A stretch of 64,000 nucleotides of DNA from Pseudoteredinibacter isoporae_A. GTDB taxonomy: Bacteria; Pseudomonadota; Gammaproteobacteria; Pseudomonadales; Cellvibrionaceae. This document shows, one piece after another, positions 17,623 through 26,008 of the stretch. Positions within the stretch are counted from its first letter, which is position 1, and each line of letters begins with the position of its first letter. Position numbers and translations under genes: made by a program. Below the pieces are notes generated by a model that worked only from the letters and a program-made list of their open reading frames with translations, was not told where the DNA came from and did no database searches. The stretch is from assembly GCF_040372805.1 (NCBI RefSeq), contig NZ_BAABWJ010000012.1:1-64000 (forward strand), read 5' to 3'.

Positions 17623-18092
17623 TTAAAATACTGCACATCGGTGCCCTGATCATGTGGTTGGGGCCACCCCTGGGGGCGTGGTTGATGTTGCGCCAGGCCA
17701 AGGCGGCCTGTGAGGATGACACCCAACTGTTCGAGCAGTACCGTTTGTTTTACCGCTTAATTGCTTTGGAGCATGTTGCGCTGCTGTTTTTACTGGGCAG
17801 TGGTCTGTGGCTGGCCAGCCAATATGCTCTATGGCCTTCGCCCTGGCTGCAGCAAAAACTTATCCTAGTGTTCGCGGTCTTAGTGCCGATTGAGTTAGTC
17901 GACCTTGTGTTGGCCAATGTGTTGCTGCCGCGTATTCATCAAAAGCAATACGATGGGGGGCGACTGACGACCTGGCAACAGACGCTGCAGTCGGTTTACC
18001 ATGGCCCGTTTACTTACTTTGCCGTGTTTGTCATACCGCTACTGACCCTGAGCATTATGTATTTGGTGGTAAGTAAACAAACACTGTTTTAG
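17607..18092 (+). CDS. Small integral membrane protein, DUF2269-like
   Basis: A 161-residue protein with four probable transmembrane helices. The N-terminal KILHIGALIMWLGPPLGAWL and the central ALEHVALLFLLGSGLWL resemble the DUF2269 family of predicted membrane proteins. It overlaps the upstream membrane-protein gene by 16 bases and precedes glyoxalase I by 40 bases. An interaction with the upstream protein is a fair inference from the overlap. No biochemical role is known to me. Confidence 0.75.
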   Translation: MDYTLVKILHIGALIMWLGPPLGAWLMLRQAKAACEDDTQLFEQYRLFYRLIALEHVALLFLLGSGLWLASQYALWPSPWLQQKLILVFAVLVPIELVDLVLANVLLPRIHQKQYDGGRLTTWQQTLQSVYHGPFTYFAVFVIPLLTLSIMYLVVSKQTLF

Positions 18093-18132
18093 CGTTAACC
18101 GCTAACGGACATAAAAATGATACGGAGTGATT

Positions 18133-18543
18133 ATGCCTCAACTTTTACACACTATGATTCGGGTTGGTGATCTGGATCGCAGCATCGATTTTTATACTCG
18201 CATTTTAGGCATGACATTATTGCGCAAGTCTGAGAATAAGGATTACCGCTACACCTTGGCCTTTGTCGGTTACGGAGAAGAATCCAGCGGTCAGGCGGTT
18301 ATCGAGCTGACCTACAACTGGGATACGGATCAGTATGATTTGGGCAGTGGTTTTGGCCATCTGGCCATTGGTTTTGAAGACATCTACAGCACCTGTGATG
18401 CGATTCGTGGAGCTGGCGGTGAGGTGGTTCGTGAGCCGGGGCCGGTTAAGGGCGGCACGACGGAGATTGCCTTTGTGCGTGACCCAGATGGTTACGCCAT
18501 TGAACTGATTCAGCGCAAGGCCATGGCCCAAGGCCTGGGATAA
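18133..18543 (+). CDS. gloA: Lactoylglutathione lyase (glyoxalase I)
   Basis: A 136-residue VOC-fold enzyme converting the hemithioacetal of methylglyoxal and glutathione to S-lactoylglutathione. All four metal ligands of the Ni-type enzyme are present with E. coli-like spacing: H6, E58, H76 and E124. The opening LLHTMIRVGDLDRSIDFYT is nearly diagnostic. The ATG at 18133 is preferred over the in-frame GTG at 18127 because the ACGGAG site lies about 6 bases upstream of it and the protein then begins like known GloA. The response-regulator gene starts only 4 bases after its stop, so they are probably cotranscribed. Confidence 0.95.
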   Translation: MPQLLHTMIRVGDLDRSIDFYTRILGMTLLRKSENKDYRYTLAFVGYGEESSGQAVIELTYNWDTDQYDLGSGFGHLAIGFEDIYSTCDAIRGAGGEVVREPGPVKGGTTEIAFVRDPDGYAIELIQRKAMAQGLG

Positions 18544-18547
18544 GACT

Positions 18548-19267
18548 GTGTCGCCGGCTGCACAAACGTCCATTCTGCTGGTGGAAGACGACCGGAAACT
18601 GGCTGCCATTCTGAGTGAATACCTTCACGGGCAAGGTTTTCAAGTGTCTTGTGTGGAAGATGGTGCGCTGGCTCCCGAGCGTATTCTGACGCTCAAACCA
18701 GATTTGGTGCTGCTGGACTTGATGCTGCCCGGTTTGGATGGCTTGAGTATTTGTCGAGAGGTGCGCAGCCAGTATGCCGGCAAAATCCTAATGCTGACCG
18801 CCAATGATGATGATATGGATCAGGTCGCTGCTTTGGAGTTGGGGGTGGATGATTATGTCTGCAAGCCATTGCAACCCAGAGTATTGCTGGCGCGCATTCG
18901 TATGTTGTTGAGGCGTCCCGAGGCGGTTCCATCTCCGACGCCGCCGACCCGTAATGAAAAGGAACGGTGTTTCGCGGGCCTGCGGTTGCATCTGCCAACG
19001 CTGCGGTGCCAGTTGAATGGCCAGATCATTGAATTAACGCCGGGAGAGTTTGAGTTGCTGTGGATATTGACGTCCAAACCGGATCAAGTCTTCAGTCGCG
19101 AGGCGCTTACCCGGGCTGTACGAGGGATTGAATACGACGGTCTCGATCGAACCGTTGACAATCGTGTGGCCAGCCTGCGCAAAAAACTGGCCACTGGTCA
19201 GGGTGCGGCATCAGGCATTACCACGGTCAGGGGCAAGGGCTATCTTTTTGTCTCGGATCAATGGTGA
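18548..19267 (+). CDS. OmpR/PhoB-family response regulator
   Basis: A 239-residue regulator with an N-terminal receiver domain (acidic pocket E13-D14-D15, phosphoacceptor D57 in LVLLDLMLPG, conserved Lys in VCKPL) and a C-terminal winged helix (LTPGEFELLW; DGLDRTVDNRVASLRKKL). The likely start is the GTG at 18548. It is followed by a histidine kinase gene 88 bases on and preceded by gloA with a 4-base gap. The pair resembles RstA/RstB of other gammaproteobacteria. The signal it answers to is unknown; its linkage to gloA hints at envelope or electrophile stress, which is only inference. Confidence 0.92.
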   Translation: MSPAAQTSILLVEDDRKLAAILSEYLHGQGFQVSCVEDGALAPERILTLKPDLVLLDLMLPGLDGLSICREVRSQYAGKILMLTANDDDMDQVAALELGVDDYVCKPLQPRVLLARIRMLLRRPEAVPSPTPPTRNEKERCFAGLRLHLPTLRCQLNGQIIELTPGEFELLWILTSKPDQVFSREALTRAVRGIEYDGLDRTVDNRVASLRKKLATGQGAASGITTVRGKGYLFVSDQW

Positions 19268-19355
19268 TCAATACAATCCCATACAAAAGCCCACAAGCTT
19301 CTCTATTTTATCTGTGGAAGAATGTTCAAACTTGTCATCAAGGTGAGCGGATTCC

Positions 19356-20627
19356 GTGAAACGTCAGTTTGTAAAACTTTACTGCGGCTTGATCGTCAGC
19401 ATCGTGTTGGTATTGCTGTTGATGCAGACCTTTTTGCTCAATGTGTTTGGAGACGCTCAAGATGAGTTGTTTCAGCAGCACATGGCCAGTTACCGTTCCC
19501 TGGTGCTTGAAACGACAGCTCAGCCTGAGCGGCGCATGCAGCGTATGTTGCAATTGGCGGAGGATATGGGCGCCGAGGTTCTGCCGGCTGAAATGGATGA
19601 ATTGTACGAAGACGAGCGAGATCGAGTTTGGACCGAAGGCCTTCTGGTGCTGAATTCTGACGAAGCGCTTTGTTATTTCGTGCTGCCGAATGACCCTAAG
19701 ATATATCGTTTACAATATCGCGACGACAATCCTTTTCTGGATCAATTGTATTTCACTGAGAACATAACCATTTTGACCCTCTTTGTTGCGTTGGGCCTTG
19801 TATTGGCTATGTGGCTCTATGGTTTCAGTCGACGTCTGACGGCTTTGGATCAAACCGCTAGAGCGTTCGCGGAAGGTGATTTCTCTGTGCGTGCATCAAC
19901 CGCGAGTGATGCTGAAGTGGGCCGCCTGAACAAAACTTTTAATGTCATGGCCCAGCGTATCGAAGCATTACTCAGCAGCCAAAAGCAACTCAGTAATGCC
20001 GTTGCCCATGAGTTGCGCTCCCCCATTTTCCGCTTGCAATGTCAATTGGATATGCTCGCCGGCAGTGAAGATGACGCCAAGCGCCAGAATTATATTCAGG
20101 GCATCGAGGAAGATTTGCAGGAATTAAGTGATCTGGTGGAAGAGCTCTTACAGTATGCCAGAATGGAAAGCGCTGATCTCCAGATCGAACGCAAACAACA
20201 GGATGTGGTTCACTACTTGTATGAGTTGACGGAACATCTGCAATTAGAATCCAACAAAACGATTCGTTTCTCCCACACCGTACCTGTGTTTACCCTGGGT
20301 TTTGATGCCCATCTGTTGCAACGGGCGTTGCAGAATCTCTTACGCAATGCCCTGCGTTATGCCGAAGCCGATGTAGAGCTTAGCTTGAGTGTAGAGCGTG
20401 AACAGCTGCTCATTCATATCGACGACGATGGTCCAGGCATTCCCGTCGACAAGCGTGAAGACGTATTTCAGCCCTTTTTGAGATTGGATGCATCTCGCAC
20501 CCGTGAGCAAGGTGGCTACGGTTTGGGTTTGTCCATTGCGAAGCAAATTATTGAGTTGCATCAAGGTGAATTGAGCATCGGCGATTCCCCATTGGGGGGA
20601 GCACGCTTTACTGTGACAATGGTTTAA
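19356..20627 (+). CDS. Sensor histidine kinase, RstB-like
   Basis: A 423-residue membrane kinase. Transmembrane helix 1 is at residues 10-30 and helix 2 at about 135-155, enclosing a ~100-residue periplasmic sensor. A HAMP linker (160-210) is followed by the H-box with phosphoacceptor H218 (NAVAHELRSPIFRL), the N-box (NLLRNALRYA), the G1 box (DDDGPGIP) and the G2 box (GGYGLGLSI). It should phosphorylate the response regulator encoded just upstream. The GTG start follows an AAGGTGAG-type site. The 88-base gap between the two genes is unusual but contains no clear terminator. Confidence 0.92.
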   Translation: MKRQFVKLYCGLIVSIVLVLLLMQTFLLNVFGDAQDELFQQHMASYRSLVLETTAQPERRMQRMLQLAEDMGAEVLPAEMDELYEDERDRVWTEGLLVLNSDEALCYFVLPNDPKIYRLQYRDDNPFLDQLYFTENITILTLFVALGLVLAMWLYGFSRRLTALDQTARAFAEGDFSVRASTASDAEVGRLNKTFNVMAQRIEALLSSQKQLSNAVAHELRSPIFRLQCQLDMLAGSEDDAKRQNYIQGIEEDLQELSDLVEELLQYARMESADLQIERKQQDVVHYLYELTEHLQLESNKTIRFSHTVPVFTLGFDAHLLQRALQNLLRNALRYAEADVELSLSVEREQLLIHIDDDGPGIPVDKREDVFQPFLRLDASRTREQGGYGLGLSIAKQIIELHQGELSIGDSPLGGARFTVTMV

Positions 20628-20754
20628 TTCGTATCCAACTGTACATTGGCTTGCTCAATCCATACAAAGTCTGACAAAACGATACCAAGACGTTCTTAAT
20701 TCCCCTTCTCTCAGGCGAGATACTGGAAACTCTCGAGTATGGAGTTTCTATGTG

Positions 20755-21465
20755 ATGAATCTTACCCACGTATCGACCGCTTCAACAATGTACCCCCACA
20801 GGCTAAAACAGTGGACCCGGGTGTGTGTATTAATGAGCCTGATCCTCCTCGCCGGTTGTGAGCATTTAATGTTGCTGCGGATGAACAGTCAGGAGCTGAC
20901 GGAAACCAAAGTCGACGGTAATCGCTTGTATCTGAAAGGCCTCATCAACGCGAAGAGTTATTCGCAGATCAAACAGGTGATCCATGACAACCCACAGCTC
21001 GACACCTTGGTGCTGACGGTAATGCCGGGCAGCATTGATGATGAAGTGAATTTGAAGATGTGCCACTTCATTCGTCAACAAGGGCTGCACACTTACCTTC
21101 TGCACAACAGTGTGATCGCTTCCGGTGCAGTTGATTTATTCATGTCTGGCGTAAGTCGCGAAATGGAAGAGGGCGCCTTATTGGGTGTTCATTCCTGGAG
21201 CGATGGTGTTAATGAGGCGCTGGATTATCCCAAAGATGCCGAGGAGCATGCGCCCTATCGCTTTTTCTATCAAAGCATGGTCGGCAATGACGAGTTTTAT
21301 TGGTTTACCTTGCGGGCGGCCAAAGCCGACGATATTCACTGGATGAGCGATGCTGAAATCAAACACTATCCGGTGCTGACCTCGGCGGTCAAAAAGCCCA
21401 GCGCTGAGGCGCCAGTCTTTGCTGATTTAGATGCGTATCGCGAGGAGGTGATCAGCGATGAATAG
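20755..21465 (+). CDS. Lipoprotein with ClpP/crotonase-like fold, unknown function
   Basis: About 236 residues. A basic N-terminal stretch and a hydrophobic segment end in the lipobox LLAG-C, so it should be a lipid-anchored envelope protein. The middle (LVLTVMPGSIDDEVNLKMCHFIRQQGL, read in parts; then SVIASGAVDLFMSG and LLGVHSW) follows the pattern of periplasmic ClpP-like proteins of the COG3904 type, with a Ser in the ASG segment and a His in VHSW as candidate catalytic residues. ATG at 20755 is chosen, with GGAG 10 bases upstream; a GTG one codon earlier is also possible. Its 3' end overlaps the long frame of the protease gene, which suggests an operon. Confidence 0.75.
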   Translation: MNLTHVSTASTMYPHRLKQWTRVCVLMSLILLAGCEHLMLLRMNSQELTETKVDGNRLYLKGLINAKSYSQIKQVIHDNPQLDTLVLTVMPGSIDDEVNLKMCHFIRQQGLHTYLLHNSVIASGAVDLFMSGVSREMEEGALLGVHSWSDGVNEALDYPKDAEEHAPYRFFYQSMVGNDEFYWFTLRAAKADDIHWMSDAEIKHYPVLTSAVKKPSAEAPVFADLDAYREEVISDE

Positions 21466-21499
21466 TATTGATTTGTTTGTTAACGGGAGACTTACGAAA

Positions 21500-23053
21500 A
21501 TGAAAACAATCGCCATGTTGGTATGTTTGAACAGCTTATTGTTTCTGTTTACCCCTCAAGTGCAAGCCACGGACAATATGAGTGATCTCAGAGTCGTTGA
21601 GCTCAATAATGTGAGTTTTGGTCAGGCCTTTGAGGTAGAAGTATTTCCGGGGGATCGCTCCTTGTATCTGTCTGGGCGAAGTGACGCCGCGGATACGGAA
21701 ATTTTGGTGCAGCAGATTAAAGATCCCTCTGGCAAGGTTATATACTCAGCTGCGGTCAATGGTGACAACGTTTCTGTGACTGGAAATGTCAGCTCCGAGG
21801 CCTTGTCGAATGTTGGTGACTTTGCATTGTTGATGCCTGCCAATCCCCATGCGGACAGCCAGCTCAAGCCCGGTGTTTACAACATTCAGGTGATGGCCAA
21901 TGGCAGTACGGGGGCTATTCGGGATTTGCGAGCGGTATTCAAACAACACGTCGATACTACGCAGGCAGTTGATATCAACATTATGGTGTTGGATCGAACC
22001 GCCAGTACACGCAATCGCAGTTTGAGTTCGGCGTTTAAAAATACCCTGCTCAAGGAAGTGAATCGCCTGTTGAATGCCCACCAAATGAGCGTTGGCCGTT
22101 TGAATATTGTTGATGCCGATGCGGCTTTGCGCACGCAGTTCGCGGCGATTCAGGAAGACAATATTCCTGTGCTTTGCCAGAGTTTGAGTCAGCATTTTGG
22201 TGCGGGCAGGGCGTTGAATATCGGTTTGGTGGAAACGATTTCTTCAAGTGAAGTACAGGGTATCGCCGGGGTCTCTCCCGGTTTGCCGGCAACGGTTATG
22301 CATCCCAATTACCGCAACAGCTGCGTATTGATGTCCGAACGAGCGTATGGCGCTAATGTCGCGTCTCATGCCGCGAACCTGGTGCATGAAATGTCTCACT
22401 TGATGGCGATACCCCATACCACTGAAGAATCCGGTTTGAAACACGACAGCTTCAGCGACACTTCGGAGTGTGCCTTGGCGCGTTTTGATGGTCGTTCTAA
22501 TCTGGGAGTCAGCGGTCGAGCGGGTGACAAGGCGGTTGATGATTTTGAGTGTGGCCGAGATGGCGGTGCCGACAACTATATGTTTTACAGTGGTGTGGAA
22601 GATTTTATGCCTTTTCACATGACCGTACAGCAAGCGACGGTGCTTAAAAGCCACCCGTTGTTCTATCCAGTGATCGGCGGGCAAATGAGTGCATCCTGGT
22701 ATAACCCCCAACAATCTGGTCATGGTTTATCAGTTGAGGTTTTGAATGATGGGCGAGCGATTATCTACTGGTATACCTTTGATCAATCCGGAGCGCCTTA
22801 CTGGATTGTGGGTACGGGCACGGTCGAGGGTCAGAGCATCGCGACAGATGCCATCAGCGTCAATGGCGGATTTTTCCCTCCGGCTTTCGATGCGTCAAAG
22901 GTTCAACGGGCACAATGGGGAAAATTGTTTCTGGATGCGGACCCGAACGATTGTAACCTTGCCACACTGCGTTGGGAGAGTGCGAGTTTTGGAAATGGCA
23001 GTTTGCCGATGACCCGTCTCAGTAACTTGGCCGGGAACAGCTGTCAGCCCTAA
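21500..23053 (+). CDS. Secreted metzincin-like zinc metalloprotease with C-terminal accessory domain
   Basis: A 517-residue secreted protein. The ATG at 21500 is preferred because GGGAGA lies 9 bases upstream and the protein then starts with a clean signal peptide (MKTIAMLVCLNSLLFLF to about VQA). The zinc motif is H296-EMSH-LMAIP-H306, i.e. the metzincin spacing HExxHxxGxxH with Ala in place of Gly. A Met-turn candidate (DNYMFYSG, Met361) follows. The last ~115 residues form a separate domain beginning SASWYNPQQSGHGLSVEVL, a module I associate with other secreted gammaproteobacterial proteins. Substrate unknown. The adjacent lipoprotein gene may be its partner. Confidence 0.78.
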   Translation: MKTIAMLVCLNSLLFLFTPQVQATDNMSDLRVVELNNVSFGQAFEVEVFPGDRSLYLSGRSDAADTEILVQQIKDPSGKVIYSAAVNGDNVSVTGNVSSEALSNVGDFALLMPANPHADSQLKPGVYNIQVMANGSTGAIRDLRAVFKQHVDTTQAVDINIMVLDRTASTRNRSLSSAFKNTLLKEVNRLLNAHQMSVGRLNIVDADAALRTQFAAIQEDNIPVLCQSLSQHFGAGRALNIGLVETISSSEVQGIAGVSPGLPATVMHPNYRNSCVLMSERAYGANVASHAANLVHEMSHLMAIPHTTEESGLKHDSFSDTSECALARFDGRSNLGVSGRAGDKAVDDFECGRDGGADNYMFYSGVEDFMPFHMTVQQATVLKSHPLFYPVIGGQMSASWYNPQQSGHGLSVEVLNDGRAIIYWYTFDQSGAPYWIVGTGTVEGQSIATDAISVNGGFFPPAFDASKVQRAQWGKLFLDADPNDCNLATLRWESASFGNGSLPMTRLSNLAGNSCQP

Positions 23054-23109
23054 GGTGTGAACGGTGCCGTCCCGAGTGGTGACACCGTCCAGTATCCTGG
23101 TCCAGCTTC

Positions 23110-24105
23110 TCAAGAGGGTAATCGACAATCCTTCAACTGCGTTTCCCAATTGGGGTCGATAGCGTTGGCGATGATTTCAAAACGGCTTTCGAGGCAATCG
23201 TCCAACTCCAATTCCTGCAATCCGTCCGGGGTTTTATTAAAGCCCCAGACACCGTCTTCGGTAATGCAGACGGCTTTCATGCGCTCGACCACAAGGTCGG
23301 TGGCCCAGCGATACAGTTTGGAGTGGTTGAACACGGTATTGGGCTCGAAGCGCCAACCGATGGTGGAAAAGCCCTCTGACCGATTGCTGCGGCTGAGAAA
23401 GCCGGATTCGGGCAGTGGTGCTTCGTCAAACCCTGTTGCTACCTCGCTGTCCGCTTCGGGCAGATGCAATAGGTCCAAATCCCGGTTTTCAAAACGGCTG
23501 GCGCCATTCAGAACGTCGAGGGGAATTTCGCCGTGTGCGCTCCACACAATAGGACAATCCTGTTGGCCGCGTTGGAGTAAAAAATGTTCGAGCAACTGAC
23601 GAGTTTCTGGGCGATAAAGATCTTCTTTGTTGGCGACAATGACATCCGCTATATCGATCTGCTGTAAAAAAATCTCATGCTCGGTGTAGCGTTCGTCACT
23701 CAGTTTGCGAGCATCCACCAGTGTGAGGCATTGCTGAATATCCAGAGCATCCCGATAGAACTCGGAGTGCAAAACCTGCATCACTTCTCTGGGGTGACCA
23801 AGCCCGCTGGGTTCGATCAACAGGCGATCGGGTTTGGCTCGCTGCAGCAGTTGATTCAAGGCGATATGCATGGGAAGGCCTGCAGCACAGCACATGCAAC
23901 CACCAGGCACTTCGCGGATAAAAACCTGTTCCTGCTTGTTGGAATTGAGCAGGCTGCCATCGATACCAACCTCGCCAAATTCATTGACTAACACGGCCCA
24001 GCGTTCTTCGGTTGGCTTTTGTTTTAGCAATTGCAGGATGGTGCTGGTTTTACCGGAGCCAAGAAATCCCGTAATGATGTTACAAGGTACTGAGCGAATA
24101 GCCAT
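23110..24105 (-). CDS. CobW/COG0523-family zinc-metallochaperone GTPase
   Basis: A 331-residue G3E GTPase. Walker A is GFLGSGKT, the family-specific metal site GGCMCC follows at about residue 72, and Walker B and the base-recognition VANKED are present. Family members deliver zinc to enzymes under zinc shortage. The gene lies 45 bases after a MerC-domain gene, and that pair is preceded by a near-perfect Zur box, so expression is probably induced when zinc is scarce. The C-terminal CobW_C domain is present (ERMKAVCITEDGVWGFNKT). Best regarded as a ZigA/YeiR-like chaperone; the client protein is unknown. Confidence 0.92.
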   Translation of the reverse strand: MAIRSVPCNIITGFLGSGKTSTILQLLKQKPTEERWAVLVNEFGEVGIDGSLLNSNKQEQVFIREVPGGCMCCAAGLPMHIALNQLLQRAKPDRLLIEPSGLGHPREVMQVLHSEFYRDALDIQQCLTLVDARKLSDERYTEHEIFLQQIDIADVIVANKEDLYRPETRQLLEHFLLQRGQQDCPIVWSAHGEIPLDVLNGASRFENRDLDLLHLPEADSEVATGFDEAPLPESGFLSRSNRSEGFSTIGWRFEPNTVFNHSKLYRWATDLVVERMKAVCITEDGVWGFNKTPDGLQELELDDCLESRFEIIANAIDPNWETQLKDCRLPS

Positions 24106-24150
24106 AAGGTCCTCGTGGTTAAATCGAATGCCAATCTTGACGAGCAGGCT

Positions 24151-24546
24151 CTAGTCGCATGAGCAATCGTATTGTTGGCAAAGGCGGTAATTTTGCCAGT
24201 GAGCGCCCGCGATGAAAAGTGAGGCCAGCAGGCTGACTGCTCGTTCCATCGTTTCCCCTAAAACCTCGTGATCAAACACCAAAAGCGTCAGCATTAAAAC
24301 AATGCCAATGATGCCATAGAGCAACACCGAGATACTTTGATGTTTGCGGCAGCCCAGGCCTAAACTCAAGATACTGCAGGGCACGACGGCAAGAACAAGC
24401 CAGCGATGAAAACCCTCATCCAACAATACGAGCCCTGTCAGGGAAGGCACTAGAGTCAATAAGACCGGCGTCGCAAGGCAGTGGATACTGCATAAAGCCG
24501 AGAGGCTAATCGCGAGCGTATCGCCGAAATGGTTGGGTATGTTCAT
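24151..24546 (-). CDS. MerC-domain membrane protein, Zur-controlled
   Basis: A 131-residue protein with four predicted transmembrane helices and the SALCSIHCLATP signature of MerC, whose cysteine pair binds metal in mercury transporters. A C-terminal CQQYDCSCD tail adds further cysteines. No other mer genes are nearby. The gene is first in a unit with the CobW-family GTPase, under a Zur box at 24611-24633, so a role in zinc entry or handling is more likely than mercury transport. This MerC/COG0523 pairing is the clue to function; direct evidence is absent. Confidence 0.88.
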   Translation of the reverse strand: MNIPNHFGDTLAISLSALCSIHCLATPVLLTLVPSLTGLVLLDEGFHRWLVLAVVPCSILSLGLGCRKHQSISVLLYGIIGIVLMLTLLVFDHEVLGETMERAVSLLASLFIAGAHWQNYRLCQQYDCSCD

Positions 24547-24610
24547 GTCGTGAATCCAGAACGTTAAAAACGGAATCGTCTTGTGTGAAATGTGGGAAAT
24601 AATCTATAAG

Positions 24611-24633
24611 GCAATGTTATAACATAACATTGC
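24611..24633. promoter_or_regulatory. Zur box upstream of merC-cobW
   Basis: Ten-base arms GCAATGTTAT and ATAACATTGC are perfect reverse complements around the spacer AAC. The ATGTTAT/ATAACAT core and 23-bp length match the gammaproteobacterial Zur consensus as I know it. The box lies 65 bases upstream of the merC start, where a repressor would cover the promoter. Confidence 0.9.
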
Positions 24634-24791
24634 AAAGTTAAAGGTGTGTACCGAATCAAGGGTGTTTGGGGCGAGAGACAAAAAAAGAGATTTAAAAAAA
24701 GTAAAAAAGAAGAGAAAACAAGGAAAAGGGGAATGCCCCTGAATCATCGCAAACGTCAATGTCAGCGCTAGTCAGGGGAAATGACAGGAGA

Positions 24792-25634
24792 TTAATCGAG
24801 GTCGCTGGCCTGGTGTCGTTCACGCAACTGAGAGCTCTCTTCGCCCCAGACTCGATTCACTCGACGACCACGTTTTACGGCAGGGCGTTCAGCAATTTCA
24901 TCGGCCCAGCGTCTGACATGGGTGTAGGACTCGACATCCAAGAACTCGGCAGCCTCGTACAATTTACCTTGTACCAGTGCGCCGTACCAAGGGTAGTTGG
25001 CAATGTCGGCAACGGTGTAATCATCACCACATAAAAAGCGGCGCTCTTCCAAATTGCGATTGAGCACATCCAGCTGGCGTTTCACTTCCATGGTAAAACG
25101 ATTAATGGGGTACTCCATTTTTTCTGGGGCATAGGCGTAGAAGTGACCAAAGCCGCCACCCAAGTAGGGTGCACTGCCCATCTGCCAGAATAACCAGGAA
25201 AAACACTCAGCTCGGGTGGCCGGGTCTTTGGGCAAAAAGGCATCGAACTTTTCGGCCAGGTGCATCAAGATCGCCCCGGACTCAAACACTCGGATTGGCT
25301 TGTCTTCACTGCGATCCAGCAAAGCCGGAATTTTTGAATTGGGGTTCACCGAAACGAAGCCGCTGCCAAACTGGTCCCCTTCCATAATATCGGTGATCCA
25401 GGCGTCATATTCGGCGCCGCTGTGGCCCAAAGCCAGTAGCTCTTCCAGCATCACGGTGACTTTTACGCCGTTAGGTGTCGCCAGGGAGTAAAGTTGAAAT
25501 GGGTGCTCCCCAACCGGCAGTTCCTTGTCGTGGGTAGGGCCCGCAATAGGACGATTGATGCTGGCAAACCTGCCGCCACTGCCTTCATCCCAGGTCCAGA
25601 CGGCGGGCGGGGTATAGCTATTGTTTTCACTCAT
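24792..25634 (-). CDS. yghU: Glutathione S-transferase YghU family (disulfide-bond oxidoreductase)
   Basis: A 280-residue protein strongly resembling YghU/YfcG-type glutathione transferases, which reduce disulfides and organic peroxides using bound glutathione. The extended N-terminus (PPAVWTWDEGSGGRFASIN, read in part), the LATPNGVKVTVMLEE thioredoxin-domain segment, NPNSKIPAL and the all-helical C-terminal domain with DDYTVADIANYPW are characteristic. Cytosolic, no signal peptide. It stands alone on the minus strand. High confidence in family. Confidence 0.93.
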   Translation of the reverse strand: MSENNSYTPPAVWTWDEGSGGRFASINRPIAGPTHDKELPVGEHPFQLYSLATPNGVKVTVMLEELLALGHSGAEYDAWITDIMEGDQFGSGFVSVNPNSKIPALLDRSEDKPIRVFESGAILMHLAEKFDAFLPKDPATRAECFSWLFWQMGSAPYLGGGFGHFYAYAPEKMEYPINRFTMEVKRQLDVLNRNLEERRFLCGDDYTVADIANYPWYGALVQGKLYEAAEFLDVESYTHVRRWADEIAERPAVKRGRRVNRVWGEESSQLRERHQASDLD

Positions 25635-26008
25635 AATTCGGCCTCGGTATTAAAGCGTAATCGGACATACTAGACACTATGTGGGTATGTGCCTAGTGCT
25701 GGAAAAGACGCGCCCAGTCTATATTTACCCTGCTGCATCTTTTCAACACCCTTCCTGCCAAGAGAGTTATGGCCAGGGTTCGTCTTTTTCAAGGTTCTGG
25801 AACATAACTTAATTTAATAACGATAGAACGAATTAAAGATTGAATTTTGACTGATTTACCAAGCATGTTTGCGATTCGCCATTTTGTTGACTATATAAAT
25901 AAGTGTTGAGTATCGCGGCGTGATTGTACGCGAATGTTCAAATGGAGGGGTATCTTCAAGCGAGGAGTGATGATGAAAAAATAAAATAAATTGTTTTAGG
26001 GTAGTATT
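25635..26008. other. Intergenic region without recognised gene
   Basis: This 374-base AT-rich gap separates the divergent yghU and DUF1554-like genes and must hold both promoters. Near its right end an AGGG site precedes the ATG at 26009. I see no palindrome or small gene that I would defend. Confidence 0.5.

Noticed and set aside
24670..24733. Purine-rich tract (mostly A and G on the plus strand)
   Set aside because: It could be a pyrimidine-rich termination region after yghU, but there is no hairpin or repeat unit, so no function is claimed.
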